Shown piece by piece: positions 21,251-31,496 of a stretch of DNA of 64,000 bases. Position 1 is the stretch's first letter; the number at the start of each line of letters is the position of its first letter. This stretch comes from Bemisia tabaci (lineage: Eukaryota > Arthropoda > Insecta > Hemiptera > Aleyrodidae). The position numbers and the translations under genes are program-made. The stretch is from assembly GCF_918797505.1 (NCBI RefSeq), contig NC_092799.1:14284295-14348294 (forward strand), given 5' to 3'. The notes under the pieces were generated by a model that was not told the origin of the DNA, did not search any database, and saw only the letters and a list, made by a program, of their open reading frames with translations.

Positions 21251-23079
21251 TGACGCACTTAAATCGAGTGGTTTCGTTTGCCTCTGTGTAGAGCACTATG
21301 ATTATAAAATCCGCAGCTTCTGATCAATTGATTTTTGTGTAACTTGGAACCACGTTGCTTTTTTTGACAGGGAACTTGAATTCCAACTCAATTTTTCAAA
21401 ATTCGACGATCTAAGATGGGTGGTCGATTTTTGCGAAACTTGGTGCCAGGAAGTATTTTTTGAAGCTGGCGTCGAATTTTTAGTCAAATTTGTAGGCGCG
21501 ATAAATTTGAAAAGGCGCATTACGAAGCACTCATTTTGTGCGTAAAAGAGTGAACTTTACACATTTTTCAAATGTGCTCGATGTGTTTTTTTTGTTGCAT
21601 TATTATATCTATTCAGTAGACTGTACCTCTAAATATGTGAAACAGACCCATTCTGCAATCAGCGCAACTAACTCATCCAAACCAGGGATTATTTTGGACA
21701 TATTTGACAACCCCGAGGGTTGTCGCTCTTGTGCTGTGAACCACTCGGCTGGGCCTCTGATAAGGTGCTTTCGGTTTAAATTTCACCACCGCCATGGAAC
21801 GTCACCGACTCATGAATAGCCGATATCATCTGTCCACAAACGATGAACGCTGGGGCAACGTTTTTGTTTTTCGAAAAATATCCACGACTCCCCATATCCG
21901 TATACACGGTCGACTAATTATATTCTGCCAAACTGACAACCTTGCATTGGACATTCTCGCGCGAGATTTACGAACTTTCGTCTTATTTGATTTCGGTCCT
22001 CTAAATTGTTTAATAGGGGAAGAGGACAGAGCTGATTGGACAGTATTTATCGAGATAGCATTGATAGCGCAAGTCCATTTTTCAGATTCATAGAGAAAAG
22101 GCAACAGTTGTTTTCTCAGCGTTAAAAGAGTGAAGAAATAATTAAAATTAATATTTTGAAATTTTGAAATGAAGAGGCCTGACTTTTGAGTATTAAGAGA
22201 TGTGATGTCTTTTTCATTTTTTATAACGTCTTCAAAACACGTGTCATTTGACCGATTATTTCCCGACCTGAGGTGACCCAAACATACCCTGATTTAATAT
22301 CCTCTCTCTTCGTCTCCCTAATTACATTCAAGACGTAGCAACATTAAAAACTGTTCCCATTTTTCCTCGTCTAATTTTGTAAAAGTAAGAGGTTTAACAT
22401 TTCTGTACCCCATTTTTCCCGGAAAGTTCTTCACAAATAGAGAATCGAAAAATGAGGCAAATCAACACAGAAAATTACCCTTATTTGCTTTATTTATTCA
22501 TTCGTTTGAGCTTTCCTGGAACATGCTAGGTAATTCGATTATTATCTTAATCCAACACCCACATGAGGCTAACTTTCTAGAGACCTTTCCCGATAGCAAT
22601 ATATGGGGAGGGAGAGAGAAATATTCGGAAAAGAGAAAAAGCAGTCTTGACAAAGTACCTGTAAAAATCATCCAGTTCTACTAATTTTTTAAACAATTTT
22701 CTTGGAGCTCACATGAAAATGGCAACGATGGGTGGACGAGCACGTTTACACATCAAAGAAAATGCCCACGTTGACGCAATGCGTGTGTGAGAGAAAATCC
22801 GGGCGCAGGAGTGTTGATGTTATTAACGGTAGGGGAAGGTTTTTTTTCCACCCTTTTTTTTCTCATTATTTATTTTACCCTCCACCGGGCTTGACCGAGA
22901 AAAGTCGAACGACTCCATGTGAATGATGCAACCTTGTCAGTGCAGGAAAAACCTCGCTGCCAATTATTTACCTAAACCCTAACCAAACAGCACGAGCTGT
23001 CGATGCGAAAAAATAATCCTTCAGAGAAAAGGTTTCGCTTTAGCGCGAGGCATTTGCCTTTTGCGTCCCTCGCAGTGAT
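21251..23079. other. Unannotated stretch
   Basis: The longest minus-strand frame in the window (151 codons, 21826-22281) and a 99-codon plus frame (21794-22093) overlap here on opposite strands. Neither has a recognisable domain, splice context or composition that favours coding. I do not call a gene. Confidence 0.45.
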
Positions 23080-23134
23080 ACAATTATTTTAACTCTCCGG
23101 ATGCGCTTGAAGTATCATCACGTTTCGAAGGCGT
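23080..23134 (+). repeat. 55-bp core repeat, D3 type
   Basis: Core match acaattattttaactctccg, then cttgaagtatcatc, ending tcgaaggcgttt. Closest to 17177-17230. Confidence 0.6.
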
Positions 23135-23493
23135 TTTAATATTCAGCGCCGATTAACGACACATGAACGCTTTCACGGATGATTGCTTTCGATATTGTTA
23201 TTGTGAAGTAAATCTTTCACAAACACAGTAACACACATTTTTCTTAAATCTTTTATATTTCCCTTCGATATCAAATTTAAACATGGAGGATAACCGAAAC
23301 ATCGAAGATTGCGAAGATTTCAAGAATCTAGAGATTAGGCAGGCTCATCCTTGCTCACACAAATAAAAAACTAATGTGGTGTAGGATTTTCTGGGATTAG
23401 AAAATTAGTAGTGACTCACATTTTCTGAGCACTATCATGAGGAGTATCACTATAATGCATAGGAGTGAAGATTCTCTTATACTTAAGCGTATA
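23135..23493. other. Unannotated stretch
   Basis: No recognised element in these 359 bases. Confidence 0.45.
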
Positions 23494-23723
23494 CTGTTGT
23501 GCTAAGGAAGAACGTCGTATGAGCCTTCAGACGTTGCCGAATTTCCTTCGAGAAAACCCGAATTTACAGAATTTCCAGACCATTTTTTACGCGATTTAAT
23601 CTATAATATATCTGTTAAAATTCAAGCAAAAGTATGCTTAAATTGCGTCAAAAATACAGGTTTTATCATGGGAAATTGGACAACTCTCGAATGTTCATAC
23701 GGCGTTCTTCCTTAGCACGGCAG
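23494..23723 (-). mobile_element. Family A MITE, copy 7
   Basis: A 230-bp copy with ends CTGTTGTGCTAAGGAAGAAC and cgttcttccttagcacggcag, flanked by an exact 4-bp duplication TATA (23490-23493, 23724-23727). A short internal deletion removes part of the left half compared with 41343-41597. Confidence 0.87.
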
Positions 23724-23739
23724 TATACTGCGAATACTT

Positions 23740-23966
23740 ATCGACGACGGTGCAACTCCCAAACCACGTATCTTGTTTGCAGTGTTTAAAAATCTCCGAT
23801 CCTATTTTATTTTTTTTAGGGAGAGCAAATCGACATCACTCCTTGAAGTTTTCTCAAAATTTGCCTCGCACAGAGAAGAAAAATCACGGAAGTTTTGAAT
23901 AATCGACGTTTTGCAGTTCTCCATGCAAAAATGACGGTAAGTCTGCAACGTCACAAACCGAGATGA
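23740..23966. mobile_element. Family K element, copy 3
   Basis: Opens with a K-type end (cgacggtgcaactcccaaac, cacgtatcttgtttgcagtg) and contains caaatcgacatcactccttg, as in copy 2 (3806-4090). The closing end reads ctgcaacgtcacaaaccgag. It lies 16 bp beyond an A element. Confidence 0.6.
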
Positions 23967-24130
23967 TGTTTTAGTAGTTTCACTATCGCTATACTTAATA
24001 AATAGTGTGGAAAAACAGATTGAAACACTTCATATTAAAGGTCTGCCCCGATGAATGGTTGGAGTATAAGTTTTGTTTAAGATTGGGAGTCACAGAGCGC
24101 CCTAGTTTGCTGATTTAGAGGCTTGATTTC

Positions 24131-24387
24131 TGGATCGCATTCCACAAAATGGAACCAACGCGATTACAGTGTTTTCAATATCGTGTGACTTCGTCTTTTC
24201 TTTTAAAAATACTTAATATAGGTACTGTTTTCAAATTTACACAATTGCTTTTCTTTGAAATTGACAAATTGTTGGTGGGAAGAAAAAACCATTTGCTATT
24301 GTGGGAGGATGTCTTAGATAATTATGAAGAATCAACATTTTTACAACACTGTAATAACGGCGGTTCCTTCTTGCTGAATGCGATCCA
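24131..24387. mobile_element. Family F-related MITE, copy 4
   Basis: Ends tggatcgcattccacaaaat then ggaacc at the left, and cggttccttcttgctgaatg then cgatcca at the right. The interior is related to 51170-51340 (tttagataat, gaagaatcaacatttttaca), a subfamily distinct from copies 1-3. Confidence 0.6.
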
Positions 24388-24970
24388 TGTGATAGATATC
24401 GACAATGTTTCTCAGTATTATTATCTATCGGTATTCGAAGAATCATAAAAGGAATCATTAGAACAAAGTTTTGCGGAAATAATCTCATTCACCCTTATAA
24501 GGCGCAACAAGAGCCGTGAACTGAGTTTCATGAACAATTTACGCAAGCCGGCAGCACACGACTCGGCGGCCAGGTAAGTGATGGATCGTCACCTGAACTT
24601 TCTAACTTATCCGAGCGACCCCTGAAATTAATAATTTCAGCAGCGCAGGAGCCGGACGAGGACTATAAATCAAAGCCTGCTCATTTTTCAGCCCGCCCGC
24701 TCTCTTTTTCGCCGCTGAATTAACTGTAACCGAGAAGGAGGCCGGCTTTAATAATATAATTCGTTTCGACTAAACACACGCTTGGCGTTGCGTGGGATTT
24801 ATGGGTAGTCCACCGGCCACGGCGAAGATACACCCTCAAGGCGCTCCACATTCATTATTTTTCGGCCGGAAGCCCCTTACACGAAGCCCCTCGCCATCTA
24901 AGCGTCTTACCTAAAACACGATAGGTCGTAATGATTAGTCAGCGTGAATTTTCCTCACCCACCACCTGTG
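24388..24970. other. Unique stretch with one strong splice-donor-like site
   Basis: Relatively GC-balanced, unique sequence. An open frame from about 24446 reaches a perfect donor consensus CAG|GTAAGT at 24571-24579. The predicted tail (NNLRKPAAHDSAAR) is not recognised. The upstream part abuts a MITE, so a real exon is possible but unproven. Confidence 0.3.
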
Positions 24971-25150
24971 CTGCCGTGCTAAGGAAGAACGCCGTATGAA
25001 CATTCGAGGGTTGCAAAATTTCCTACGATACAATGTTCACTTTTGAAGAGTGTCATGGATAATTTTTCTTGAGATTTCCAGGTAATTTTGATCTTTTAAA
25101 TAAAATTACCTAAAAAATGTGAGGGAAAATATTCACAAATTACCCTGAAT
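24971..25150 (+). mobile_element. Family A MITE, copy 8, truncated
   Basis: Left end CTGCCGTGCTAAGGAAGAAC and the first ~180 bp are intact; it then stops at caaattaccctgaattt, where a reverse-transcriptase fragment begins. No right end follows directly. A separate right half of an A element occurs at 25606-25785. Confidence 0.75.
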
Positions 25151-25297
25151 TTAACGCGGAGAGAGCGAGTTTGTAATGAACGAGTGCGTGGAATAATGAG
25201 AGTTGAGGAAGATATTGTGCATGATATCAAAAACAGGCAGCTGGTTTGGTATGGACACGTGCGGAGAATGACAGAGGCTACCACCGCTACCAGTTGA
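25151..25297 (+). pseudogene. Non-LTR retrotransposon reverse-transcriptase C-terminal remnant
   Basis: A frame without a start codon encodes the tail of an insect non-LTR retrotransposon polyprotein: LTRRERVCNERVRGIM, then RVEEDIVHDI, then KNRQLVWYGHVRRM, ending TATS and a stop at 25295-25297. The WYGHVRRM block after an RxERVxNExVR helix is the usual segment just downstream of the reverse-transcriptase domain. Only ~48 codons survive. It abuts a truncated A element on the left and a D1 repeat on the right. It is a dead fragment with no start or catalytic motifs. Confidence 0.85.
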
Positions 25298-25312
25298 TTT
25301 ACGTGCTTTGAA

Positions 25313-25605
25313 GCGCCTTCAATTTCGTCTGATACTGTGCAATACCTCTGAGGCGGAATAGTTGCTCAGAGCGCCTTTGCCATTATCGCTTCGACTTGAT
25401 GCCAGAAGATCACGATTACCGCTTAAATTTTACTCTGGCGTGTTAAACACGCCGTGTTTACAGTCACGTACTTTCTCATCAACAACCGTTTGTTACTCAA
25501 TTTGCAAATTCTTCAATGCAAAATGTATGTGGGCAAACCATGAACACTTTAAAATATGCCGTGATTTTTCCGAGATAAACATGAGAGACATTATATTAGT
25601 GTATA
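25313..25605 (-). repeat. D1 repeat, copy 3
   Basis: About 290 bp, closely matching 3225-3500 over its length: tctgaggcggaatagttgct, ttttactctggcg, catcaacaaccgtt, tgtgggcaaaccat and gccgtgatttttcc. The core lies at 25313-25365. It immediately follows the reverse-transcriptase tail, so it may be the non-coding 3' part of that element; this is a testable inference. Confidence 0.7.
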
Positions 25606-25785
25606 TTTTTAAGGATACTTATGATCATTTTTCTTGAAATTTTTAGATCATTTAGATATAATTGAGAATAAGATTCTCTGAAAATCTGAAGGAAAAGTAT
25701 TCACAAATTTCCCTAAAAAATCGTATTTTATCAAAGGAAATTTGACAGAGTCTAAAGGCTCATACGACGTTCTGTAACACGGTGG
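25606..25785 (+). mobile_element. Family A MITE, right part
   Basis: Contains the A interior and right end (aaggaaatttgacagagtct, aaaggctcatacgacgttct), ending in a damaged terminus cacggtgg. No left end. Together with 24971-25150 it could represent one A copy split and partly duplicated around the intervening 455 bp. Confidence 0.65.
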
Positions 25786-25900
25786 TAAAGTTCCGAACGG
25801 AGCGCGGAGCCTAATATCTAACTTGGGGAAAATGTAACAATTAGGATCGACTTCCGAATTAGAGATGCAGGATCGATCATCCGTACCTACAACGGATATA

Positions 25901-26087
25901 CACGGGACAAAAGTATTAGAGGCTAAGACCCTAAAAGTAAGGTGCTACCCTAATTTGCCGGATGATATGGGAACTTCCAATTAATTTTGACGGTACCGCA
26001 ACATTTGGGTCAGTAACCTAATTTATTTGAGTACTACCACAATTAATTGAAAATTACCAAATAAGGACTTAACCCCTGCCCTGTGGG
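25901..26087. mobile_element. CACGG-ended element, S subfamily 3, copy 1
   Basis: Starts CACGGGACAAAAGTATTAG and shares tttgccggatgatatgg, ttaattttgacggtaccgca and ccacaattaattg with 52183-52397. The right end is degraded (cctgccctgtgggc), so no target duplication can be read. Confidence 0.65.
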
Positions 26088-26563
26088 CAAAAGGAAGGTA
26101 ATGGCCTCATCTCCGAAATTTCCAAAATAACTGCAATGGTAATTTGTATTCCCTTCCTTCAGACACATAGAACCGCAATACGTCCTTTATTTAATACGTA
26201 TGAAAAGCGAATAATGAACTCCAGTGAGAAGTCTTTTCGCAATTCATTACGATCTTTCACTCTCCGTCATTTTTTGAATCATCCACCACCATTCTATCAT
26301 CTCCAGCCGAATCCGCAACCGCCCGACTGTGTGAATCATCAGGTCTACGCTTATATACCAAGTAAAAACCACCTAAATCCAACAGAGCCTTAACGTACAT
26401 CTGTCTTGTTTCTCGCAATTCGGGGTAAAACACAGTTTCCCGCTAAATTCGACGCCCCGGGGCGGGTGTTCATTACCGTCTCGGGGCGCACAGCGACACA
26501 TCGCAAAGAGTTAGTGTCAAGCGGGGTATGATTTATATCTTTTTTAGATTTTACGCAAGGGTA
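26088..26563. other. Unannotated stretch
   Basis: An 85-codon frame (26136-26393) is unrecognised. A GC-richer patch lies at 26440-26520. Nothing else. Confidence 0.45.
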
Positions 26564-26571
26564 GTGCCCAC

Positions 26572-26735
26572 CAGTGGCGTGGCGTGAAGGATCGATTATC
26601 GATATATCGCCATTTGAAGCTATAGTAAAGAATCGATTACTAAGGTGTTCGCTGCGAACGCCTTGATAATCGATCTTTTTCCATAGGTTTAAATGGCATA
26701 ACAGTCAATATATCGCAATTCACGCCACGCCACTG
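26572..26735 (+). mobile_element. Family C hAT MITE, copy 4
   Basis: Intact, 164 bp. Ends CAGTGGCGTGGCGTG and CACGCCACGCCACTG, with an exact 8-bp duplication GTGCCCAC (26564-26571, 26736-26743). Same orientation as 10696-10858 and almost identical to it; the central hairpin is slightly changed (ggtgttcgctgcgaacgcc). Confidence 0.92.
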
Positions 26736-26743
26736 GTGCCCAC

Positions 26744-27072
26744 CCCGCGCGGGGGCGGAGGGCGGGGGAGGAGGGGGCGTCGCGATGGATTGAAGACGAG
26801 ATACGTGCTCCCCATATCAACTCGGCTCCTCCCCGTGGCATACATTTATTTAAATATAATCTATGTAATTAAGAGCCGGGTGTTTTTCCACTCAAGCGAC
26901 GCTGCGTGGTCTCATCAAAGTTAAAATGACTTCCAAGGGCTCCGAGCAGCGAGCAACCCCCTCGTCTCGCGTTTCCGTGTTCCGAGTTTTCAACCTACTT
27001 AATGTGTCTATTTTTGCCCTCGGGAAGCTCGAGCGCGCCGCTGCCCTTCAGAGAAAAACCCTGTCGGAGCAC
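26744..27072. other. Unannotated GC-rich stretch
   Basis: Opens with a G-rich patch (26748-26780). The rest is unique, with many CpGs. No exon or repeat recognised. The last bases approach an H-type end (cacggtggatcgagtcaatt, 27070-27089). Confidence 0.45.
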
Positions 27073-27090
27073 GGTGGATCGAGTCAATTC

Positions 27091-27343
27091 CTGCCTCGCT
27101 AAGGAAAAACGCCGTATGAACCTTCAGGCGTTGCCAAATTTCCTTCGATAAAACACGAATTTTCTGGTAAACTTATGAATATTTTCCTCCCAATTTGGCA
27201 GGTAATTCAGTTCACAATTTTACCTAAAGATTCTGAAAATTTGAATAAAAAATATTCATAAATTTCCTAAAAAATAAACATTTTAACGAAGGAAATTTGT
27301 CAACACTCGAATGTTCAAACGGCGTTCTTCCATAGCACGGCAG
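27091..27343 (-). mobile_element. Family A MITE, copy 9
   Basis: Full-length, 253 bp, ends CTGCCTCGCTAAGGAAAAAC and cgttcttccatagcacggcag. It directly abuts a 20-bp fragment of an H terminus on its left (27070-27089), as two other A copies near 31 kb do. The flanking 4-mers do not match. Confidence 0.82.
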
Positions 27344-27364
27344 TATGTATTGAATGACGTTGAT

Positions 27365-27433
27365 CAATAAATAGCGTTGCCAAGATAAGAGTTATCGATC
27401 GATTTCATGCGATAACGATTCAACAATCGAAGG
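27365..27433 (+). repeat. 69-bp repeat, inverse of 35588-35656
   Basis: aataaatagcgttgccaaga, then gttatcgatcgatttcatgc and gataacgattcaacaatcg, is nearly identical in reverse complement to 35588-35656. Each copy sits next to an A-element half, so the pair may mark the junction of a larger composite repeat. Confidence 0.7.
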
Positions 27434-27643
27434 CTTTCCTCTGATAAAACGCGAATTTTCTGGTAAACGTATGAATATTTCCTTTCCAATTTTTCAGATG
27501 ATTTTGCTCGATCGCAATTTCACCGAAAGTTCCTGAAAATTTCAAGGAAAACTATGCACAACTTTCCTCAAAGATGAACATTTAATTGAAGGAAATTTGA
27601 CAATTCTTGAATGTTCATACGGCGTTCTTCCTTAGCGCGGCAG
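27434..27643 (-). mobile_element. Family A MITE, copy 10, left end replaced
   Basis: The right part is intact (cttgaatgttcatacggcg, ttcttccttagcgcggcag), but the left terminus is missing; the sequence enters at gctttcctctgataaaac directly from the 69-bp repeat. Confidence 0.75.
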
Positions 27644-28157
27644 CCTAGATGAGCGTCACCTCAGTGCACATGCAAAAACTACAGAAAATCTGTGCGAAAA
27701 CGAAATTAGAGGCGACTGCGTAGAATGATGCAGCTTAACGCTGTCATTAAAATTGACAGATCAGCAAAACTGCAACCTCAAAATTGCTTAAAAATATGTT
27801 GAAGTTATTTTTGAGAAATATTTCGTTTAATTAGGTGGAGGGGGATGGGCGTTCGGTTGAAATATAGGATTTGGTTAGTAAAAGTTATTACATGCCCTAT
27901 CACAGTTATTATTTCAATATTGTGTTTTAATAATAATTTTAGGAAATCATAATGCTTTATATTTTATAATTTTATGAATACATTTTTTTATTATAAAATG
28001 ACAGAAATAATTATTGGGTTATCTATAATAATCAAAGTAATTCAAACACATGGCAATGATTTTTTAGAATCATCAAAGCTGAAAACATTTAATGATATTT
28101 TAAAATCATCTAATTGGTTTGCAACGAGGTTTTTCTTCAAAATTTCTAAGAAAAAAT
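27644..28157. other. Unannotated AT-rich stretch
   Basis: Very AT-rich from 27850. No element recognised before R1 begins. Its last part may extend R1 leftwards (28120-28157). Confidence 0.5.
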
Positions 28158-28556
28158 TTAAGTGCTTTGGAAATTATTAAATTTGACACGGGAACCTCAA
28201 TATTTACAAAACACACATTATATTTTCCTTCAATACATTTTCATACTTAAATCAATTAAAATGAGAATAATCCATACAGACTGCACAAACATTTCAAAAT
28301 CATGAGTTGAAAAACGCAAACTCCGCGAATTTAAATTTATTTAAAATTCAGAGGCTAACACAGATCGGAGCGGTGTGCTGCCCTACCGCAGGGGATACTT
28401 CATTCACTGCGCAATGCTTGGAGTATCCCCTTAGGTTTGTAGGCGCTGGCCGGCCGCCCGCCGCACCGCAGCGTGCCACGCCGTCTCAAGCAACTATTTC
28501 ACACCAGAAGTGTTGCATAGTGTCATACAAAATTGAAGGCGCTCCATTATATATAG
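28158..28556 (+). repeat. R repeat, copy 1
   Basis: About 400 bp, closely matching 58328-58732. Shared blocks: tgctttggaaat, aacctcaatatttacaaaac, aatgagaataatccatacag, atttcaaaatcatgagttga, a palindromic gggatacttc/gtatcccc region, and the 54-bp core (28490-28543) near its 3' end. No terminal inverted repeats and no long frame. Likely a retroposed non-coding element. It ends exactly where a partial G element begins. Confidence 0.75.
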
Positions 28557-28612
28557 TGCATGACAGGGCTCACGGCATAATACACATAGTTCCGTTTCGC
28601 AGAAATACGTCC
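28556..28612 (-). mobile_element. Family G fragment, copy 2
   Basis: Right half of a G element: tgacagggctcacggcataa, cacatagttccgtttcgcag, aaatacgtcc. It abuts R1, so the G left half was lost or never copied. Confidence 0.7.
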
Positions 28613-29422
28613 AATTCGTTGATTCTTCGAAAAATTAGAGGGATACCTACAAACTGTAGGGGTGCTCGTCATCAATAATCCTCAGGCTCTAATTTTTTTC
28701 GATTTGACTTTCAGACTATTTGTAAAAATCAATGTGCGTTAAAGCGAGCGAGAATTAATTATATTCCTCTCCCATTTACCAGAGATTAATAGCATTTATA
28801 CAGCTACAAATGAATGCAACTTGCATCAAATGCGATTAAAAATGCACGGACTCAGGTGCAAACGCGCCAATCTAACGAATTATTGGATAAAAAAGGGTGG
28901 TAATAATTTTCCAGCGCAGGAAAGTCATCTAGCCTCAGCTGAGGGCTTAGGTTATTTGATACTGGAACGTTCTACAGAGATTATGTTTTCCTCTCAATTT
29001 ATTCAATCCTCAAAATTACCTTAATTTACAGGAACTTCACAGAAGACCATGATGATCATAACTAGTGAATTGTGCATGTAGAGTTATAGTAAACAAAGAA
29101 TTAGATGCTCCAACTGAAGAGGGGGGCCTTAAATTATTACCTCATTGCTGAAATTGCTTCCCCGTTGTGATGGTGTATTTTATAGGAGATTATTTTTCCC
29201 TCTCTATCTCTTCTCTACTTTAAGGGATTTTTAAAATTAATGGAATTCAAAGAAACTACAAAAAATTGTAAGTATCAAAGACAGTGACCGATATAGATAT
29301 GATCTAAAAACAACGTATATTCCTTATTTTTATTTAATTCAACACTGTTAATTACTTTTGACCATCCAAAGTTTTCACTAATCCAGATCGTCTGGGCTGC
29401 AATCGATCCAAATATTTTCAAG
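28613..29422. other. Unannotated stretch
   Basis: No recognised family or exon; AT-rich with short unremarkable frames. Confidence 0.5.
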
Positions 29423-29697
29423 CTGCAGGCCGATTATTGAAATTTTGTGTTTGTCTGGCGGACATAGGTTAAACGGCGGAGCGTGATTGGTCGGCTATGT
29501 CTTGTCAGTGCTTTGTTGTGCCTTTGTCAGATGCAATAGACGACATACTGTCGGGAATTATAGAGGTGCCTTTAGCCAGTGGTGAATTCCACCTGACAAA
29601 GGAACGACAAAGCAGCGATAAGACATAGCCGACCAATCACGATCCACCGTTTAACCTATGTCCGCCAGAAAAACACAAGATTTCAATAATCGGCCTG
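29423..29697. mobile_element. Family P foldback element, ~100-bp arms
   Basis: Long inverted arms: the left runs aggccgattattgaaatttt, gtttgtctggcggacatagg, gattggtcggctatgtctt. The right is the inverse, ending atttcaataatcggcct. The loop (about 29530-29585) is unique. The outer ~16 bp are shared with family E (19766, 55580, 56283). No coding capacity. Confidence 0.78.
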
Positions 29698-29778
29698 CCT
29701 GGCTAAAGTAAAGTAACTTTACAAGGAAAGTATGGGAATTGCAAACTATATTTCTGATTGTTTAGCCATTCTAGGCTA

Positions 29779-29937
29779 CACTGAAAAAAAAGATTGGTAG
29801 AATTTACCATTCCTTCACGCTGTATTTCACACAGAGTGAACTTAAAGTCGATTCTGCCAGAGGAATGGTTACCTGTACCAGTATATAGTAACGTTTACCT
29901 TTCTTCTGGCAGAATTGACTCTGAATATAGTTACGTG
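29779..29937. mobile_element. CACTG-ended element, left part
   Basis: Starts CACTGAAAAAAAAGATTGGT and contains inverted blocks gtcgattctgccagagg and cttctggcagaattgac. It is cut at 29937 by the insertion of element T. No clear closing CAGTG is seen beyond 30299. Confidence 0.55.
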
Positions 29938-30290
29938 TAGAGTACCTATATAGGAAGAGTATGGACAACTCAAATTACGTAGCTCTTAGGGCCCAAACGG
30001 GTGGGTAGCCTTTGAAAACGAAAAATGTCACTGTCAATTTTTAGACTCTGATGTCAAACGAAAATGGACAAGAAAATTCATACATAGGTATTCTTCCGCA
30101 AAAATGAGTAAGTTAATGCAAAAACCAAGTCAAATGCGTGCTTTACCAACGACAGTTGCCAACAATTGTGATTATAAATCACTCTAGATAATTTGAATTC
30201 ATAGATTGCCTACCCTTTTGGAGTCTAAGAGCTCCATCACATGACCTCAAAATGTTCGACATGTCCATACTCTCCCTATATAGGTATTCT
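29938..30290 (+). mobile_element. Family T foldback element with 9-bp target duplication
   Basis: 353 bp. Ends tagagtacctatataggaag (then agtatggaca) and, inverted, tgtccatactctccctatat (then aggtattct). Exact 9-bp duplication AGTTACGTG at 29929-29937 and 30291-30299. A 9-bp duplication points to a Mutator-like (MULE) element. Non-coding. A second copy begins at 63774. Confidence 0.82.
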
Positions 30291-30299
30291 AGTTACGTG

Positions 30300-30675
30300 G
30301 TTCCATCTTTGAACCATCGACACTCTCACTTGAAAGGCACTCCGCGAGGTGTCCACGACAAAATGACAGGTTTTGCGATTGCGGAGGATCGGAAAGCGGA
30401 TATTTCTAATTAGGAGGGGACACGGCTTTCATATCCTCTATCTCTTTGCCGGGCCGCGCGGGGCGCTGACGTCGCCCTGAAAGAGAGCGCGTGGCCGCGG
30501 CCGGTCGGGTGCTCGGCAGGTTGCAGAATCTGCGCTTGACGGGCTGCATTATTCAATCAACCTTGATTGCTCGGACTAATCCCATCATCCCATTAACAGC
30601 CGGAGCCCATCTGCTATTTATTAGTTCATTAACAGGACTATTCAGATCCGCGTCCCGTGCCCCGAAGCTCGGCCG
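30300..30675. other. Unannotated GC-rich stretch
   Basis: GC-rich and CpG-containing, unique in the window. Short frames at 30491-30712 and its complement are unrecognised. Confidence 0.45.
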
Positions 30676-30729
30676 CACACTGGATCCAGTCAATCGGAGA
30701 GCTCGCACATGAACTTTTTGACTGGAATG

Positions 30730-30960
30730 CTGCCATGATAAGGAAGAACACCGTATGAACATTCGAGAGTTGCCAAATTTCCCTCAGTAAAATGCTTATT
30801 TTTTAGGGAAGTTATGAATATTTTTCCTTGAAATTTTCAGGAACTTTAGGCGAGATTGCGAACAAAATTATCTGAAAAATTGGAAGGAAAATAAAAATTA
30901 TCTGAAAATTGGAAGGAAATATTCAGAAATTTACCAGGAAATTCTTGCATGATCAAAAGT
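30730..30960 (+). mobile_element. Family A MITE, copy 12, in H (truncated)
   Basis: Left end CTGCCATGATAAGGAAGAAC, interior intact and with a small internal duplication of an aaattatctgaaaa-type block near 30865-30915. The right end is lost at caggaaattcttgcatgatc, where the second H segment starts. Confidence 0.8.
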
Positions 30961-31013
30961 AATTCGGATCCAGTCAATCAGAGGGGTCGGACATGAAATT
31001 TTCGACTAGAACG

Positions 31014-31266
31014 CTGCCGTGCTAAGGAAGAACACCGTATGAACATTCGAGAGTTGCCAAATTTCCCTCAGGAAAATGTTTATTTTTGAGGAAAGTTATG
31101 AGTATTTCTCCTTGAAATTTTCAGGAAATTTAGTTGAAATTACAAACAACATCATCTGAGAAATTGGAAGAAAAATATTTACAAGTTTACCAGGAAATTT
31201 GTGTTTTAAAAATGGAAATTCGGCAGCGCCTGAAGGTTCATACGGCGTTTTTCCTTAGCACGGTAG
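31014..31266 (+). mobile_element. Family A MITE, copy 13, in H
   Basis: Full-length, 253 bp, ends CTGCCGTGCTAAGGAAGAAC and gtttttccttagcacggtag. Flanking 4-mers are aacg and aact (3 of 4), consistent with a slightly decayed duplication inside H. Confidence 0.86.
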
Positions 31267-31496
31267 AACTGCAAGTTTTGATGTTTATTTCGTCACATTT
31301 TAAATTTTAAGGGATGCCTTAAGAAGAATTTTTCACGAGGAAGCCAACGAAATCACTTTTAGAGCCCCAAAGTTTTGTATAAACGGAGTTTTAAGCGTTC
31401 CAAATTTTGTCCGACCTCTCCGATTGGCTGGATCCACTGTGGGCCGGCTGCCCTTTCTCCCCCGATCCCGGTTCACGCATTCTCGGGCGTCCATTA

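Larger units (their letters stand above)
30676..31441. mobile_element. Family H Transib-like element, copy 2, with two A copies inside
   Basis: Outer ends CACACTGGATCCAGTCAATC and gattggctggatccactgtg, with an exact 5-bp duplication GGCCG (30671-30675, 31442-31446). Inside, the H 5' segment occurs twice (30676-30729 and 30967-31013), each followed by an A element; the single H 3' segment is at 31267-31441. So A inserted into H, then the H-5'-plus-A unit was tandemly duplicated. Confidence 0.82.

Noticed and set aside
21826..22281. 151-codon minus-strand open frame, the longest in the window
   Set aside because: A 99-codon frame overlaps it on the other strand, it has no recognisable domain, and there is no splice or promoter context. 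At this base composition one such frame in 64 kb is expected by chance.
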